Below, piece by piece: positions 23,982 through 32,951 of a DNA stretch of 64,000 nt. Both the position numbers and the translations under genes were made by a program. Source of the stretch: JAHBWV01 sp964588385 (lineage in GTDB: Bacteria; Planctomycetota; Phycisphaerae; Phycisphaerales; UBA1924). How positions within the stretch are numbered: the first letter of the stretch is position 1; each line of letters begins with the position of its first letter. The stretch spans positions 1-64,000 of the forward strand of contig CAZPPG010000006.1 of assembly GCA_964588385.1 (NCBI GenBank), written 5' to 3'. The notes beneath the pieces are model-generated. The model saw only the letters and a program-made list of their open reading frames with translations, was not told where the DNA came from and ran no database searches.

Positions 23982-26141
23982 ATGGTTCGTCATCACTCGC
24001 CTTTGCACATCATGGCCGTGCTTGTGGGTACATGCTGGCTGGCAGGCCAGGCCGCGGCGCAGATCGTGTATCCGGATTCCGCCCGCGTCGATCACGCGGA
24101 CACCTATCACGGGAAGGAGATCCCCGATCCGTACCGCTGGCTGGAGGATCCGGACGCGCCGGAGTCTCGGAAGTGGATCGATGCACAGAACGATCTGACG
24201 TTCGGCGTTCTCAACGGCATTGCATCGCGGGACCGCATCAAGTCGCGGATGACGGAGCTCTGGAACTACGAGCGATTCGGCGTGCCATTCAAGGAGGGCG
24301 GGCGGTACTTCTATTCTCGGAACGACGGCCTGCAGCCGCAGTCGGTGCTGTATGTCGCTGACTCGCTCGACGCGGAGCCGCGCGTGCTTCTGGATCCCAA
24401 CTCGTTCTCGGCCGACGGGACGGTGGCGCTGTCCGGGTACGCGGTGAGTGAGGACGGTCGATACATCGCTTACGGCGTCGCGGACGGCGGCTCCGATTGG
24501 CAGACGTGGCGCGTGCGGGATATCGCGACTGCGACCGATCTTCCCGATGTCGTCCGATGGGTCAAGTTCTCGAACGCCTCTTGGGCGAAGGACGGCAGCG
24601 GGTTCTATTACACGCGTTACGATGAGCCCAAGGGCAACGACCTGACTGACCTCAACAAGTTTCCGAAGGTGCACTTCCACCGCATCGGCGACGACCAGTC
24701 CCAGGACGCGCTTGTCTACCACCGCGACGATCAGCCCGAGTGGGGCTTCGGAGCGGATGTGACCGAGGACGGACGGTTTCTGGCGATCAATGTCTGGTGG
24801 GGAACCAGGCAGGAGAGCAGCTTCTTCTATCGGGATCTCTCGGCGCCGGATGCGCCGGTCGTCGAGCTGCTCACCGGGTTTGATGCGGCGTACAACTTCG
24901 TCGGAAATGATGGGTCCACGTTCTACTTTGTGACCACGCTCGACGCGCCGCGCGGCCGGCTGGTTGCGATCGACACCGCGCGCCCGGATCGATCATCCTG
25001 GCTTGAGGTCATCCCGCAGCGTGAGGAGAATCTGACCGGCGTGTCGTATGTCGGCGGGCACTTTCTGGCTCAGTATCTGAAGGATGCCAAGACACTGGTC
25101 CGGGTTCACGACACGGCGGGACGCGCGATTCGCGAGGTTGACCTGCCCGGCATCGGCACGGCGGGTGGATTCGGAGGGAAGACCCGCGATTCGGAGACCT
25201 TCTACTCCTTCACAAGCTACACCAATCCCGGTGCGATCTACCGCTATGACGTTCGGAGTGGAAAGAGCGAGGTCTTCCGCCAGCCCAAGGTCAAGGCGGA
25301 CCTTTCAGGGTACGAGACTCGCCAGGTGTTCTACAAGAGCAAGGACGGAACACGGGTTCCGATGTTCATCACCTGCCGCAAGGGTCTGGAGTTGGACGGG
25401 AACAACCCGACGCTCCTCTATGGCTACGGCGGTTTCAATATTCCTCTCACGCCCGGCTTCTCTCCGGCGACGATCGTGTGGCTGGAGATGGGTGGCATCT
25501 ACGCCGTCGCCAACCTCCGCGGTGGCGGGGAGTATGGCAAGGAGTGGCACGAGGCGGGCATCAAGCTCAAGAAGCAGAATGTCTTCGACGACTTTATCGC
25601 CGCCGCGGAGTATCTCATCAGCGAGAACTACACGAGCCCGAAGCGTCTGGCGATCCAGGGCGGCAGCAACGGCGGCCTGCTGGTGGGCGCGTGCATGACC
25701 CAGCGCCCCGACCTGTTCGGCGCGTGCATCCCGCAGGTTGGCGTTCTTGACATGCTGCGATTCGCTTCGTTCACCATCGGCTGGGCGTGGGAGAGCGACT
25801 ATGGATCCGTCAAGAACGAGGACGAGTTCAATGCGATGCTCGCCTACTCCCCTTATCACAACACAAAGTCCGGTACGTCATACCCGGCCACGATGATCAC
25901 GACGGGCGATCACGACGATCGAGTCGTTCCCGCGCACAGCTTCAAGTTCGCCGCGGCTCTTCAGAAGGCCCAGGCCGGAGACGCGCCGGTGCTGATCCGC
26001 ATCGAGACACGGGGAGGACACGGAGCCGGCAAGCCGACCGCCATGATCATCGAGGAACGCTCCGACATTCTCGGTTTCATCTCATGGGCCTTGGGTATGG
26101 AAGAAACGGAAGCCCCGACGACGCGGCCCGTTTCGCAGTGA
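23982..26141 (+). CDS. Secreted prolyl oligopeptidase family serine peptidase (S9A)
   Basis: 719 residues. A signal peptide ends near AAAQ (residue 26), so it acts in the periplasm or outside. The propeller domain begins at YPDSARVDHADTYHGKEIPD, with PYRWLEDP, typical of S9A. The alpha/beta-hydrolase domain carries the nucleophile in QGGSNGGLL (about Ser562), the Asp in TGDHDDRV (about 643) and the His in RGGHGAGKP (about 677). The YGYGGFN block supplies the oxyanion Tyr. Such enzymes cut short peptides after proline. The start ATG has GGAG upstream. With the M20 and M14 peptidases nearby it suggests peptide scavenging. Confidence 0.92.
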   Translation: MVRHHSPLHIMAVLVGTCWLAGQAAAQIVYPDSARVDHADTYHGKEIPDPYRWLEDPDAPESRKWIDAQNDLTFGVLNGIASRDRIKSRMTELWNYERFGVPFKEGGRYFYSRNDGLQPQSVLYVADSLDAEPRVLLDPNSFSADGTVALSGYAVSEDGRYIAYGVADGGSDWQTWRVRDIATATDLPDVVRWVKFSNASWAKDGSGFYYTRYDEPKGNDLTDLNKFPKVHFHRIGDDQSQDALVYHRDDQPEWGFGADVTEDGRFLAINVWWGTRQESSFFYRDLSAPDAPVVELLTGFDAAYNFVGNDGSTFYFVTTLDAPRGRLVAIDTARPDRSSWLEVIPQREENLTGVSYVGGHFLAQYLKDAKTLVRVHDTAGRAIREVDLPGIGTAGGFGGKTRDSETFYSFTSYTNPGAIYRYDVRSGKSEVFRQPKVKADLSGYETRQVFYKSKDGTRVPMFITCRKGLELDGNNPTLLYGYGGFNIPLTPGFSPATIVWLEMGGIYAVANLRGGGEYGKEWHEAGIKLKKQNVFDDFIAAAEYLISENYTSPKRLAIQGGSNGGLLVGACMTQRPDLFGACIPQVGVLDMLRFASFTIGWAWESDYGSVKNEDEFNAMLAYSPYHNTKSGTSYPATMITTGDHDDRVVPAHSFKFAAALQKAQAGDAPVLIRIETRGGHGAGKPTAMIIEERSDILGFISWALGMEETEAPTTRPVSQ

Positions 26142-26167
26142 TCCTTCGCGTTCTTTCATGGACAAGG

Positions 26168-26192
26168 GCCGCCCCATCCGTGATGGGGCGGC
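26168..26192. terminator. Intrinsic terminator between convergent genes
   Basis: GCCGCCCCATC-cgt-GATGGGGCGGC is a perfect 11-bp stem followed by TCTTTCGCTTT on the plus strand. It lies between the prolyl oligopeptidase and HD-GYP stops and could serve both. Confidence 0.75.
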
Positions 26193-26216
26193 TCTTTCGC
26201 TTTCGTGCTCAGACGG

Positions 26217-27857
26217 TCAGGCAGCCAGACGCGCCTGTGGCTGCGTGCCATCGGCCCGGAGCGTGTGCGTTGCCAGCATGCGGTCGTACGCCGTGAGGTC
26301 GAGCTTCAGGAACAGTTCGGCCAACTGAGGATCAAACTGTGAACCAGCGCACTTGCGGATCTCCGCCAACGTGTGCTCCCGCGGCAGCGCGGGTCGGTAC
26401 GAACGGGTAGAACTCATGGCGTCGAACGTGTCCGAGATGCCGATGAACCGCGCGATGAGCGGGATGCTCTGACCCTCGAGGCGATGGGGATAGCCCTTGC
26501 CGTCCCATCGCTCGTGGTGCGAGAGCACGCCCGGCAGCACATCCTGAAAGAGCGGGATGTCTTTGAGGATGTTCTGTCCGATCTCCGGGTGGAGCTTGAT
26601 CTGATCAAACTCCTCGTCGGTGAGCCGCCCCGCCTTGGTCAGCACGGACTCGGGCACGCCGATCTTGCCAACGTCGTGAACGAGCCCGGCGATGTGGACG
26701 CGATCGGCGCTGGCCTCGTCGAATCCGAACATCGTTGCAAGCTGGCGTGCGAGCAGCGCAACGCGCTCCGAATGACCGCATGTGTAGCGATCCTTGGCGT
26801 CGATCGCGGCGGTCATCGCGCGCAACGTGCCCAGGAATGTCGCGTTCTGCTCGGCGTACAGGGCGGCGTTCTCGAGGAACGCGGAGAGGTATCCTGAAGC
26901 GGACTCGAGCAGTCGCGTGTCGTACGAGCTGACCTGGGGGTCTTCGCCGCCCTTGGCTCCAGCCATCAGGAGGCCCACGGGCCTGCCCTTGCGCGTGATC
27001 GGTTGCAGGACCACTTGCGGCCCGGCGGCGGGAGGCAGCCCGTCGACAAACCCGGCAATCACCGGCGTTGAGCTCACGATCCCCTTCGCCAGATGTGAGC
27101 GGGCGGCGTGCATCACGGCGTCATCGTCGCAGAGGCGCCGGCCACACCACGTCACCGGGCTTGCGGAGAGCGGGTGGTCCGAGCCATCGGGCGGGAAGGC
27201 GGCCGCGATCCAGCCGAAATCTGTGATCCTGTGGAGCCTCTCAATGGTCATCGCTCCGAACTGAGCGGGCCGCTTGAGCGTGCTCATGGAGCGCCCGAGT
27301 TCGTACAGCAACTCGACGGTTTCGTATGCCTCGGTCAGGTGCGAGGTGAACCCGGCGATCGTGCGTTCCTGCTCCGTCGCCGACTCAAGGTCGGCCTGCA
27401 TCAGGCGCAGCGATGCCCCGATGGAAGCCACGCTCTGGGCCGTCCAGTGGGCCAGATGCGATATCGCGTTTCTAGCGGCGGCGGCGTCTGCGGGTGTTGC
27501 GGCGCAGATCTTCTCGAAGTCCTCGCTGTGCAGCCCGATCGATCCAAGCAGAAAGGCCACCACGTACCCGCTCCGGCGCCGGCGGCGTATGACGGGCATA
27601 GGCACGACCCAGCAACCCGGGAAGAGCTCTTGCGGCATCGCCGGGTCCTGATCGTTCCAGGCCCGAACGGCGGTCGCGATCAGATCAGTCAGAGGCTGGG
27701 ACCTCAGAAACAGCCCAACGAGCCCCTGCTCGCCCGGTTCTTCGATCACAAGCCCCGCACGATCCACCTGCCATGTGGGCAAGCCGATCGAGCGGCATCG
27801 GTCGCGAACCCGCGCCTCGGTTGGCAACGCTCGATCTGTTTGGGATTCATCGCTCAT
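26217..27857 (-). CDS. HD-GYP domain protein (putative c-di-GMP phosphodiesterase) with GAF-like region
   Basis: 546 residues. The C-terminal domain (about 345-510) has the HD-GYP motifs: YTCGHSERV, LVHDVGKIGVPESVL (HD), HPEIGQNIL, SHHERWDGKGYPHRL (HHExxDGxGYP) and ISDTFDAM. HD-GYP enzymes linearise c-di-GMP. Residues about 190-335 look like a GAF sensor domain, and the N-terminus is another uncharacterised, possibly sensory, region. Its ATG overlaps the stop of the response-regulator gene by 4 nt (ATGA), so the receiver protein is probably its partner. No membrane segment was seen. Confidence 0.87.
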   Translation of the reverse strand: MSDESQTDRALPTEARVRDRCRSIGLPTWQVDRAGLVIEEPGEQGLVGLFLRSQPLTDLIATAVRAWNDQDPAMPQELFPGCWVVPMPVIRRRRRSGYVVAFLLGSIGLHSEDFEKICAATPADAAAARNAISHLAHWTAQSVASIGASLRLMQADLESATEQERTIAGFTSHLTEAYETVELLYELGRSMSTLKRPAQFGAMTIERLHRITDFGWIAAAFPPDGSDHPLSASPVTWCGRRLCDDDAVMHAARSHLAKGIVSSTPVIAGFVDGLPPAAGPQVVLQPITRKGRPVGLLMAGAKGGEDPQVSSYDTRLLESASGYLSAFLENAALYAEQNATFLGTLRAMTAAIDAKDRYTCGHSERVALLARQLATMFGFDEASADRVHIAGLVHDVGKIGVPESVLTKAGRLTDEEFDQIKLHPEIGQNILKDIPLFQDVLPGVLSHHERWDGKGYPHRLEGQSIPLIARFIGISDTFDAMSSTRSYRPALPREHTLAEIRKCAGSQFDPQLAELFLKLDLTAYDRMLATHTLRADGTQPQARLAA

Positions 27858-28282
27858 GCGGCCTTCCGTTCCGTCACCTGGTCGCCGAGCATGGCCTGAA
27901 CGGCCTCGAGCAGCGCGAGCGCGCTGAATGGTTTGGCCATGATCTGCCGGATATTGGTGAGCGCGATCTCAGAAGAATCGATGACATAGCCACGCGCCGT
28001 CAGAAGCAGTACGGGCGTGTTTGCGGTCTTGGGGTCCGCTTTCATGCGCATCGCGACTTCAAAGCCGCTGAGATAGGGCATCTGCAGGTCGGTAATCAGC
28101 ATGTCGGGCGTGGACTCAAAGGCCGCCCGGAGGGCCTCGTCGCCGTCGTTGGCGACCTGGACCACATAACCGGCCTTACGAAGCTTCGCCGCGACCACGT
28201 GGGTGACGTGTGCCTCGTCATCGGCGATCAGGACTCGCTTGGTCGTGCTCAAGGGGCGTCTCTCAGTTTCGGGGAAAGGCAT
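27854..28282 (-). CDS. Single-domain response regulator (CheY-like receiver)
   Basis: 142 residues. A receiver domain with acidic pocket VLIADDEAH, phosphoacceptor in DMLITDLQMPYLSGF, conserved Thr in VLLLTARG and Lys in IMAKPFS. No output domain, so it acts through a partner, most likely the HD-GYP protein with which it overlaps by 4 nt. The start is uncertain: the ATG at 28282 has no ribosome site, and an in-frame TTG at 28252 just before STTKRVLIADD is an alternative. No histidine kinase is adjacent. Confidence 0.85.
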   Translation of the reverse strand: MPFPETERRPLSTTKRVLIADDEAHVTHVVAAKLRKAGYVVQVANDGDEALRAAFESTPDMLITDLQMPYLSGFEVAMRMKADPKTANTPVLLLTARGYVIDSSEIALTNIRQIMAKPFSALALLEAVQAMLGDQVTERKAA

Positions 28283-28438
28283 CTACGGGCAGGGGACCAT
28301 CGGCCCGAGCCGCTCGAATCTTCAACAGAGACCGGCGGACGCCGGAGGGGGCCTGTGCGATCTGGTCGGCCTGGGAAGGCCAGGGCTTTATCTGGACCTG
28401 ACGGAGGGCGCCGCCGCGCCGTTCTCCGCCGAGCCGGG

Positions 28439-28444
28439 TAGCAT
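28439..28444 (+). promoter_or_regulatory. -10-like element 6 nt before the scpB ATG (possible leaderless transcript)
   Basis: TAGCAT ends 6 nt before the ATG at 28451, with GCTTCC between and no Shine-Dalgarno sequence. A -35 box is not apparent. Confidence 0.35.
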
Positions 28445-28450
28445 GCTTCC

Positions 28451-29029
28451 ATGCAGGAATCAGCCCCGGAAGCCACGGCCTACCAGACGGCACCAGAAGC
28501 GATCCGCCTCGATGGCATGGTCGAGGCGGTGCTGCTCACGTCAAATCGTCCGGTTTCTGCCGGCGCCATCGTGCAGGCCCTCGCGGGAGCCGGCAGCACG
28601 GCCGCGGCGAAGGACGTTGAGCAGGCCATCGAGCGGCTCAACACCTCGTTTGATGAGACGGGGCGAGCGGTTCGGATCGAGCGTGTCGCGGGCGGGTTCA
28701 GATTCATGACTCGTCCGGAGCACGCCCCGGTGCTGGCCTCCATCCGGCAGCAGCAGGTGCAGGGCAAGCTCAGCCGCGCTGCGATCGAGACGCTTGCGAT
28801 CATCGCGTACAAGCAGCCCATCACCCGCGCGGACCTGGAGTCAATCCGGGGTGTGGCGTGCGGGGAGGTTCTGCGATCTCTGATGGACCGACGCTTGGCC
28901 TCCATTGTGGGCCGCGCGGAAGAGCCCGGGCGTCCGATGCTCTACGGAACCACCCGCGAGTTTCTTGATCAGTTCGGCCTCGGGTCACTGAAGGATCTGC
29001 CGCCCGCGGACGCAGGAGTTGCACAGTGA
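28451..29029 (+). CDS. scpB: Segregation and condensation protein B
   Basis: 192 residues. ScpB, with ScpA, forms the non-SMC part of the SMC-ScpAB condensin that compacts and segregates chromosomes. Two winged-helix domains are visible: LDGMVEAVLLTSNRPVS with a long helical stretch, then KLSRAAIETLAIIAYKQPIT and RADLESIRGV, the most conserved block of the family, followed by GRPMLYGTTREFLDQFGL. scpA is not adjacent in this window, which is unusual. It heads an operon in which each gene overlaps the next by 4 nt (GTGA here). Confidence 0.92.
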   Translation: MQESAPEATAYQTAPEAIRLDGMVEAVLLTSNRPVSAGAIVQALAGAGSTAAAKDVEQAIERLNTSFDETGRAVRIERVAGGFRFMTRPEHAPVLASIRQQQVQGKLSRAAIETLAIIAYKQPITRADLESIRGVACGEVLRSLMDRRLASIVGRAEEPGRPMLYGTTREFLDQFGLGSLKDLPPADAGVAQ

Positions 29030-29454
29030 CAAAGTTACGTCCAACGGCACGTGTGGCCCTCCTCGCCATGGGCATCGGCCTTTGCAGCTTGTTGACCGGA
29101 TGCGGCGGCGTGACGTTTCCGGGGCGCGTGGTGGCCGGCCCGGCGAGCATCGCGACGGTTGTTCCGGCGACCGATCCGCGATTGAAGGGGGACGGCGGCG
29201 TGGGCGGTGTGACCGTCGTCCTTGTGGATGACAAGCAGAACGTGTATGGCTCGGGCGTTTCCGCTCCGGATGGAGCGTTCGCGATCACTGTGCCGACCGC
29301 GTCGGCTCCGACGCGCCCAGCCACGGTCCGCGTGAGCGGGCCGGGCGTGGCGGCAAGTGACACCCTGCTGTATCTCCCCCGCGACGGCAGCAGTATTCTT
29401 GTCAATGTTCGCAGGGATCCGTCCGCGGCCGGCGCGGGTACATCTGGACAATGA
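29026..29454 (+). CDS. Small lipoprotein with carboxypeptidase-regulatory-like beta domain
   Basis: 142 residues from GTG, overlapping the scpB stop as GTGA. A signal peptide ends in LLTGCGG, a lipobox. The mature part has a beta-sandwich pattern GGVTVVLVDDKQNVYGSGVS and DGAFAITVP, like small carboxypeptidase-regulatory/transthyretin-like domains that act as adhesive or structural modules. Not Asp at +2, so outer-membrane sorting is possible. Its role with the DUF58/transglutaminase genes is unknown. Confidence 0.7.
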   Translation: MTKLRPTARVALLAMGIGLCSLLTGCGGVTFPGRVVAGPASIATVVPATDPRLKGDGGVGGVTVVLVDDKQNVYGSGVSAPDGAFAITVPTASAPTRPATVRVSGPGVAASDTLLYLPRDGSSILVNVRRDPSAAGAGTSGQ

Positions 29455-30647
29455 CCAGGAGTGCGGAACAGTCCGCGCCGATCGTGCGGCGCCGCTACCA
29501 CGCGAGCGCGGGCAGCGTGCTCTACATCATGACGACCATGTTTCTGGCGATCGGTGCGATCAACAGCCAGAACAACCTGCTCTTCTTCGCGTTCGGGATC
29601 GCGGCCGGAGCGATTGTCATCTCCGGGTTCGTGAGTGGTCCGGCGCTGATGGGCGTCCGTGCCAGGCGAGACCTGCCTGTCACGGTAGAGGTCGGGCGAC
29701 CGATCGTGGTGCGGTACACGATCTGGAATGTCAGCCGCCTGCTGCCCGCGTTCGGGCTGACGATCACCGAGGATCCCGGGCCCGTCACAGGGGTGGACAA
29801 GCTCGGGCCGATCCGATCATGCGTTCACCATGTGGGAGCGGGACAGGCCGTCCGCGCCACAACCTCGATCACGCCAATCCATCGTGGCGTGGCTCCGCTC
29901 GACCGCTTCACGCTGTCGACGACGTTCCCGCTCGGGCTCACGAAGAAGTCCGTCACGTTCGGGCTTCCGACAACCGTGATCGTCCGCCCGCGTCAACTGT
30001 CGGTCCGCCCCGGGCTGCTTGACCGTCTCGATGGGGGTGTCTCCCGTCTGAGCAGCGCACGGAACGTCGCCGGACACGGCGATGAGATGTACGGTCTCCG
30101 GGATTACACCCCCGGCGATTCGCTTCGTTCCATCGCATGGCGTGCCTCTGCTCGCTCCGGGTCGCTCGTGGTGCGTCAGACATCGCAGCCCGCGCCCGCC
30201 CGCCTCTGGATCGAGCTTCGTCCGTCGCTGGCCACGCTCTCGGCGCACGAGCAGGAGATCGCCGTCTCGCTCGCGGCTTCAATTGCACGAGCGGCGGATG
30301 CGCGGGGCTTTGCCGTGGGTGTCTCCGGCTTCGGCGCGAGCCTGTTGCCCAAGCCCGGTCGCCGACACATTGAGCGCGTGCTCGATCTGCTGGCGCAGCT
30401 CCAGATCACCGCGGGCGATGTCCCCGGTCCAAGCCCGTTGGCTCGGAGAGATGGCGTGGTTGTGGTTGCCGCCGCCCAGGAGCCCGCGCCCGCCGGCGCC
30501 GTCTTTGTGTCCGTGGCGGATGCCGCGAAGTACCTTGCGCCGGGTGAATCCTTGCCGCCGATACCGCCGCCGGCGGTCGGCCGCGTGCGTCGTGCGGTTG
30601 GCGAGTTTCTTGGGCTCGATTCCGTGCGTTCGGGGGAGCCCGCATGA
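29451..30647 (+). CDS. DUF58 domain membrane protein
   Basis: 398 residues, starting with an ATGA overlap. Two hydrophobic segments near the N-terminus (about 22-60) are followed by an extracytoplasmic-type beta region and the DUF58 core YGLRDYTPGDSLRSIAWRAS with ARSGSLVVRQ (about 222-250). DUF58 proteins usually work with a MoxR AAA+ ATPase and a TgpA-like transglutaminase. The transglutaminase follows with a 4-nt overlap, but no moxR gene is seen here. The biochemical role of DUF58 is not settled. Confidence 0.85.
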   Translation: MTRSAEQSAPIVRRRYHASAGSVLYIMTTMFLAIGAINSQNNLLFFAFGIAAGAIVISGFVSGPALMGVRARRDLPVTVEVGRPIVVRYTIWNVSRLLPAFGLTITEDPGPVTGVDKLGPIRSCVHHVGAGQAVRATTSITPIHRGVAPLDRFTLSTTFPLGLTKKSVTFGLPTTVIVRPRQLSVRPGLLDRLDGGVSRLSSARNVAGHGDEMYGLRDYTPGDSLRSIAWRASARSGSLVVRQTSQPAPARLWIELRPSLATLSAHEQEIAVSLAASIARAADARGFAVGVSGFGASLLPKPGRRHIERVLDLLAQLQITAGDVPGPSPLARRDGVVVVAAAQEPAPAGAVFVSVADAAKYLAPGESLPPIPPPAVGRVRRAVGEFLGLDSVRSGEPA

Positions 30648-32866
30648 GCCGCGCCTTCAAGACGCTCGCGTTCTCTCTCGCTCTTCTCGCGATTCTGTGC
30701 TACGCGATCGCGGATGGGCGTCCGGTGTTTGGTGCGATCATGATCGCGGCTGGCCTGGCAGGAATCTGGTTGACGGAATCGGCGGCGCGACGGCCGCTCC
30801 CGCGGATTGTCATTCTGACGCTTGTGGCGATCGCGCTGGCGAACGCGGCGTGGGCCGCGACGTCTGGCCGCTTGACGGTCTCTGCGTTCTCGGAGTTCGT
30901 CACGTATCTTCAGGTCATCAAGCTCTTCGACCGACGACGCGCTCGCGACTTTGCCCAGCTCCTTGCGCTCGCTGTCTTCCAGGTTATCGGGGCCATTCTC
31001 ACGAGCAACTCGCTGGCAGTGGGCGCGATCATGATCGTGTTCGTGCCGAGCATTGCGCTCTGCGCGGCGCTGCAGCAAGTCTTCGCGGCATCCGAGTCGG
31101 TACCGGGACCTTGGACCCGCCACGCGCGTGGGGCGCACGCCACACGGGACCTGATCGTGGTCGCCGGCGTCTGCACGAGTGGGGCGATCCTCGGCGGCGT
31201 GACCGCGTTCCTGCTCATCCCTCGCGGTCTGGGCACGCAGAGGATGGGCGAGTGGGGCAATGTGTCCCTGGGGCAGACAACCTCATTTACCGACTCCGTG
31301 ACCCTGGGAGTCGGTGGGCTCATCACAGAGTCTCAGGCGGAGGTTCTGGATCTGGAGATCACGAACGCGATTGGACGCAACCTGGGGGGGCACGACAAGA
31401 TCTTCTACCTTCGCGGCGCCGCGTTGGAACGATACCAGAACGGCCGCTGGGCGCCGGTTCAGAGTGAGCCACCCTCGCGTGTAGCGATGGAGAGCGATCG
31501 CTCCTTTCCGGTGGGCGGCGTGCCATCAGACATCACGCACAAGGCCCGGATCACGCTGCGCAACGCCTCGGAGAGAACTGGCTATCTGTTCGCGCTCTGG
31601 CAGCCCGCGAGGGTGACGTTCGTTGGGAATCGCGGAACGCTCGAGAGCGGTTCCAACGGTGTGCTTCGAAGGGAGAGTCCGCCGGGCCGATTCGACTATC
31701 TTGTCGAGTCGATCGTGGACACGGCCGTGCGTCTGCGCGATTCGGACGCCGTCCGTCAAAGAGAAGTGATCTCGCCCCGAGCCGCGGAACTCGCCGAGCG
31801 TGTCCTGCGCGACGCGGGTATCGAGCCCGATCCGGCGGTTCGAGATCGCAGCGACGACTTCCGCGCCGCCAAGCTGTTGGAGCGATATCTGGGAGAGAAC
31901 TACGGCTACACGCTGGACATCCTCGCGCCCCGGGGCGCCGAGGATCCCATTGACTATTTTCTGTTCAACTCGCGTCAAGGCCATTGCGAGTACTTCGCCT
32001 CGGCTCTCACCGCGATGTGCCGAGCGGTGGGCATTCGCTCCAGGGTTGTGACGGGATATGTGGCCGCGGAGTTCAGCGACGGCTCCGGGCGCTACATCGT
32101 TCGAGAGAGCAATGCGCACGCATGGGTCGAGGCCGTGGTGGGGGAGGGACGCTGGACCACGCTGGATGCGACACCGCCGGCGGACCTGACGCGCATTCAC
32201 GCTCCATCCCTGACGCCACTGGCGCGCCTCCGGCGATTCTTCGATGCGGTCGAACTCGCGTGGATCGACGGCGTCGTCGGGTTCGACGAGCGCCGGCGTG
32301 CCGAGGTGGTCGGCGTGCGCCCGATGGACCCCCGCGCGGTCGAGAATCGGGTCGCGGACATGAACATCCGCGTGAGCGCCGGTGGCGTCTCGTTGATAGC
32401 GCGGGCCATTCGCAACGGGCTGGTCGTCTTTGTCGGTCTGAGCTTTGTTCTGGGAGGCGCCGCCCTCATCGCCCGCACGCTGTATCGAAGGTTTGCGCTT
32501 CTGCGCCTGCTTCGAGCGGCGCAGCGGGCCGAGCCGGGGCTTGAGAGTTCTTTGGCGGGGGCGTCGTTCTTTGCGGACCTGCAAGCGTTGCTCGCGAGCA
32601 GAGGACGCGGCCGACCGATCTGGCAGGGCGCTCTGGAGCACGCGACGGGTGTTGAGAGGGAGATCGGAGAGCCCTCAAGGCTGACGGAACTGGTGCGTCT
32701 GTATTACCGGGCAAGGTTTGGCCGACAGGTGCTCTCTCGGGATCAGTCGGCGGAGGCATCGCACGAGATCGCCGATCTGAAAAAATCCCTCCGAAAGAAG
32801 CGCCGCGTGCACGTTGGGGGGCGACGACCAATGAGCCCGGGTCTCGGGACGGGGCATCAAGAGTGA
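30644..32866 (+). CDS. TgpA-like membrane transglutaminase (DUF3488 + transglutaminase core)
   Basis: 740 residues. About five to six membrane segments lie in residues 5-190 (DUF3488/TgpA N-terminal part). A periplasmic region carries the transglutaminase-like catalytic core: Cys in SRQGHCEYFASA (about 448), His in ESNAHAWVEAV (about 491) and Asp in TTLDATPP (about 507). Another membrane segment lies at about 585-610, followed by a cytoplasmic tail resembling DUF4129. These proteins are periplasmic-facing thiol enzymes of unclear substrate. Last of the four genes coupled by 4-nt overlaps from scpB. Confidence 0.9.
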   Translation: MSRAFKTLAFSLALLAILCYAIADGRPVFGAIMIAAGLAGIWLTESAARRPLPRIVILTLVAIALANAAWAATSGRLTVSAFSEFVTYLQVIKLFDRRRARDFAQLLALAVFQVIGAILTSNSLAVGAIMIVFVPSIALCAALQQVFAASESVPGPWTRHARGAHATRDLIVVAGVCTSGAILGGVTAFLLIPRGLGTQRMGEWGNVSLGQTTSFTDSVTLGVGGLITESQAEVLDLEITNAIGRNLGGHDKIFYLRGAALERYQNGRWAPVQSEPPSRVAMESDRSFPVGGVPSDITHKARITLRNASERTGYLFALWQPARVTFVGNRGTLESGSNGVLRRESPPGRFDYLVESIVDTAVRLRDSDAVRQREVISPRAAELAERVLRDAGIEPDPAVRDRSDDFRAAKLLERYLGENYGYTLDILAPRGAEDPIDYFLFNSRQGHCEYFASALTAMCRAVGIRSRVVTGYVAAEFSDGSGRYIVRESNAHAWVEAVVGEGRWTTLDATPPADLTRIHAPSLTPLARLRRFFDAVELAWIDGVVGFDERRRAEVVGVRPMDPRAVENRVADMNIRVSAGGVSLIARAIRNGLVVFVGLSFVLGGAALIARTLYRRFALLRLLRAAQRAEPGLESSLAGASFFADLQALLASRGRGRPIWQGALEHATGVEREIGEPSRLTELVRLYYRARFGRQVLSRDQSAEASHEIADLKKSLRKKRRVHVGGRRPMSPGLGTGHQE

Positions 32867-32951
32867 GCGATCGGGCTTAAGTCCGGCCCTTGGCCGGTCG
32901 ATCAGCGGCAATGCGTGCCGCACATGGAAATCGCACGCGCGAGGGATCCAC

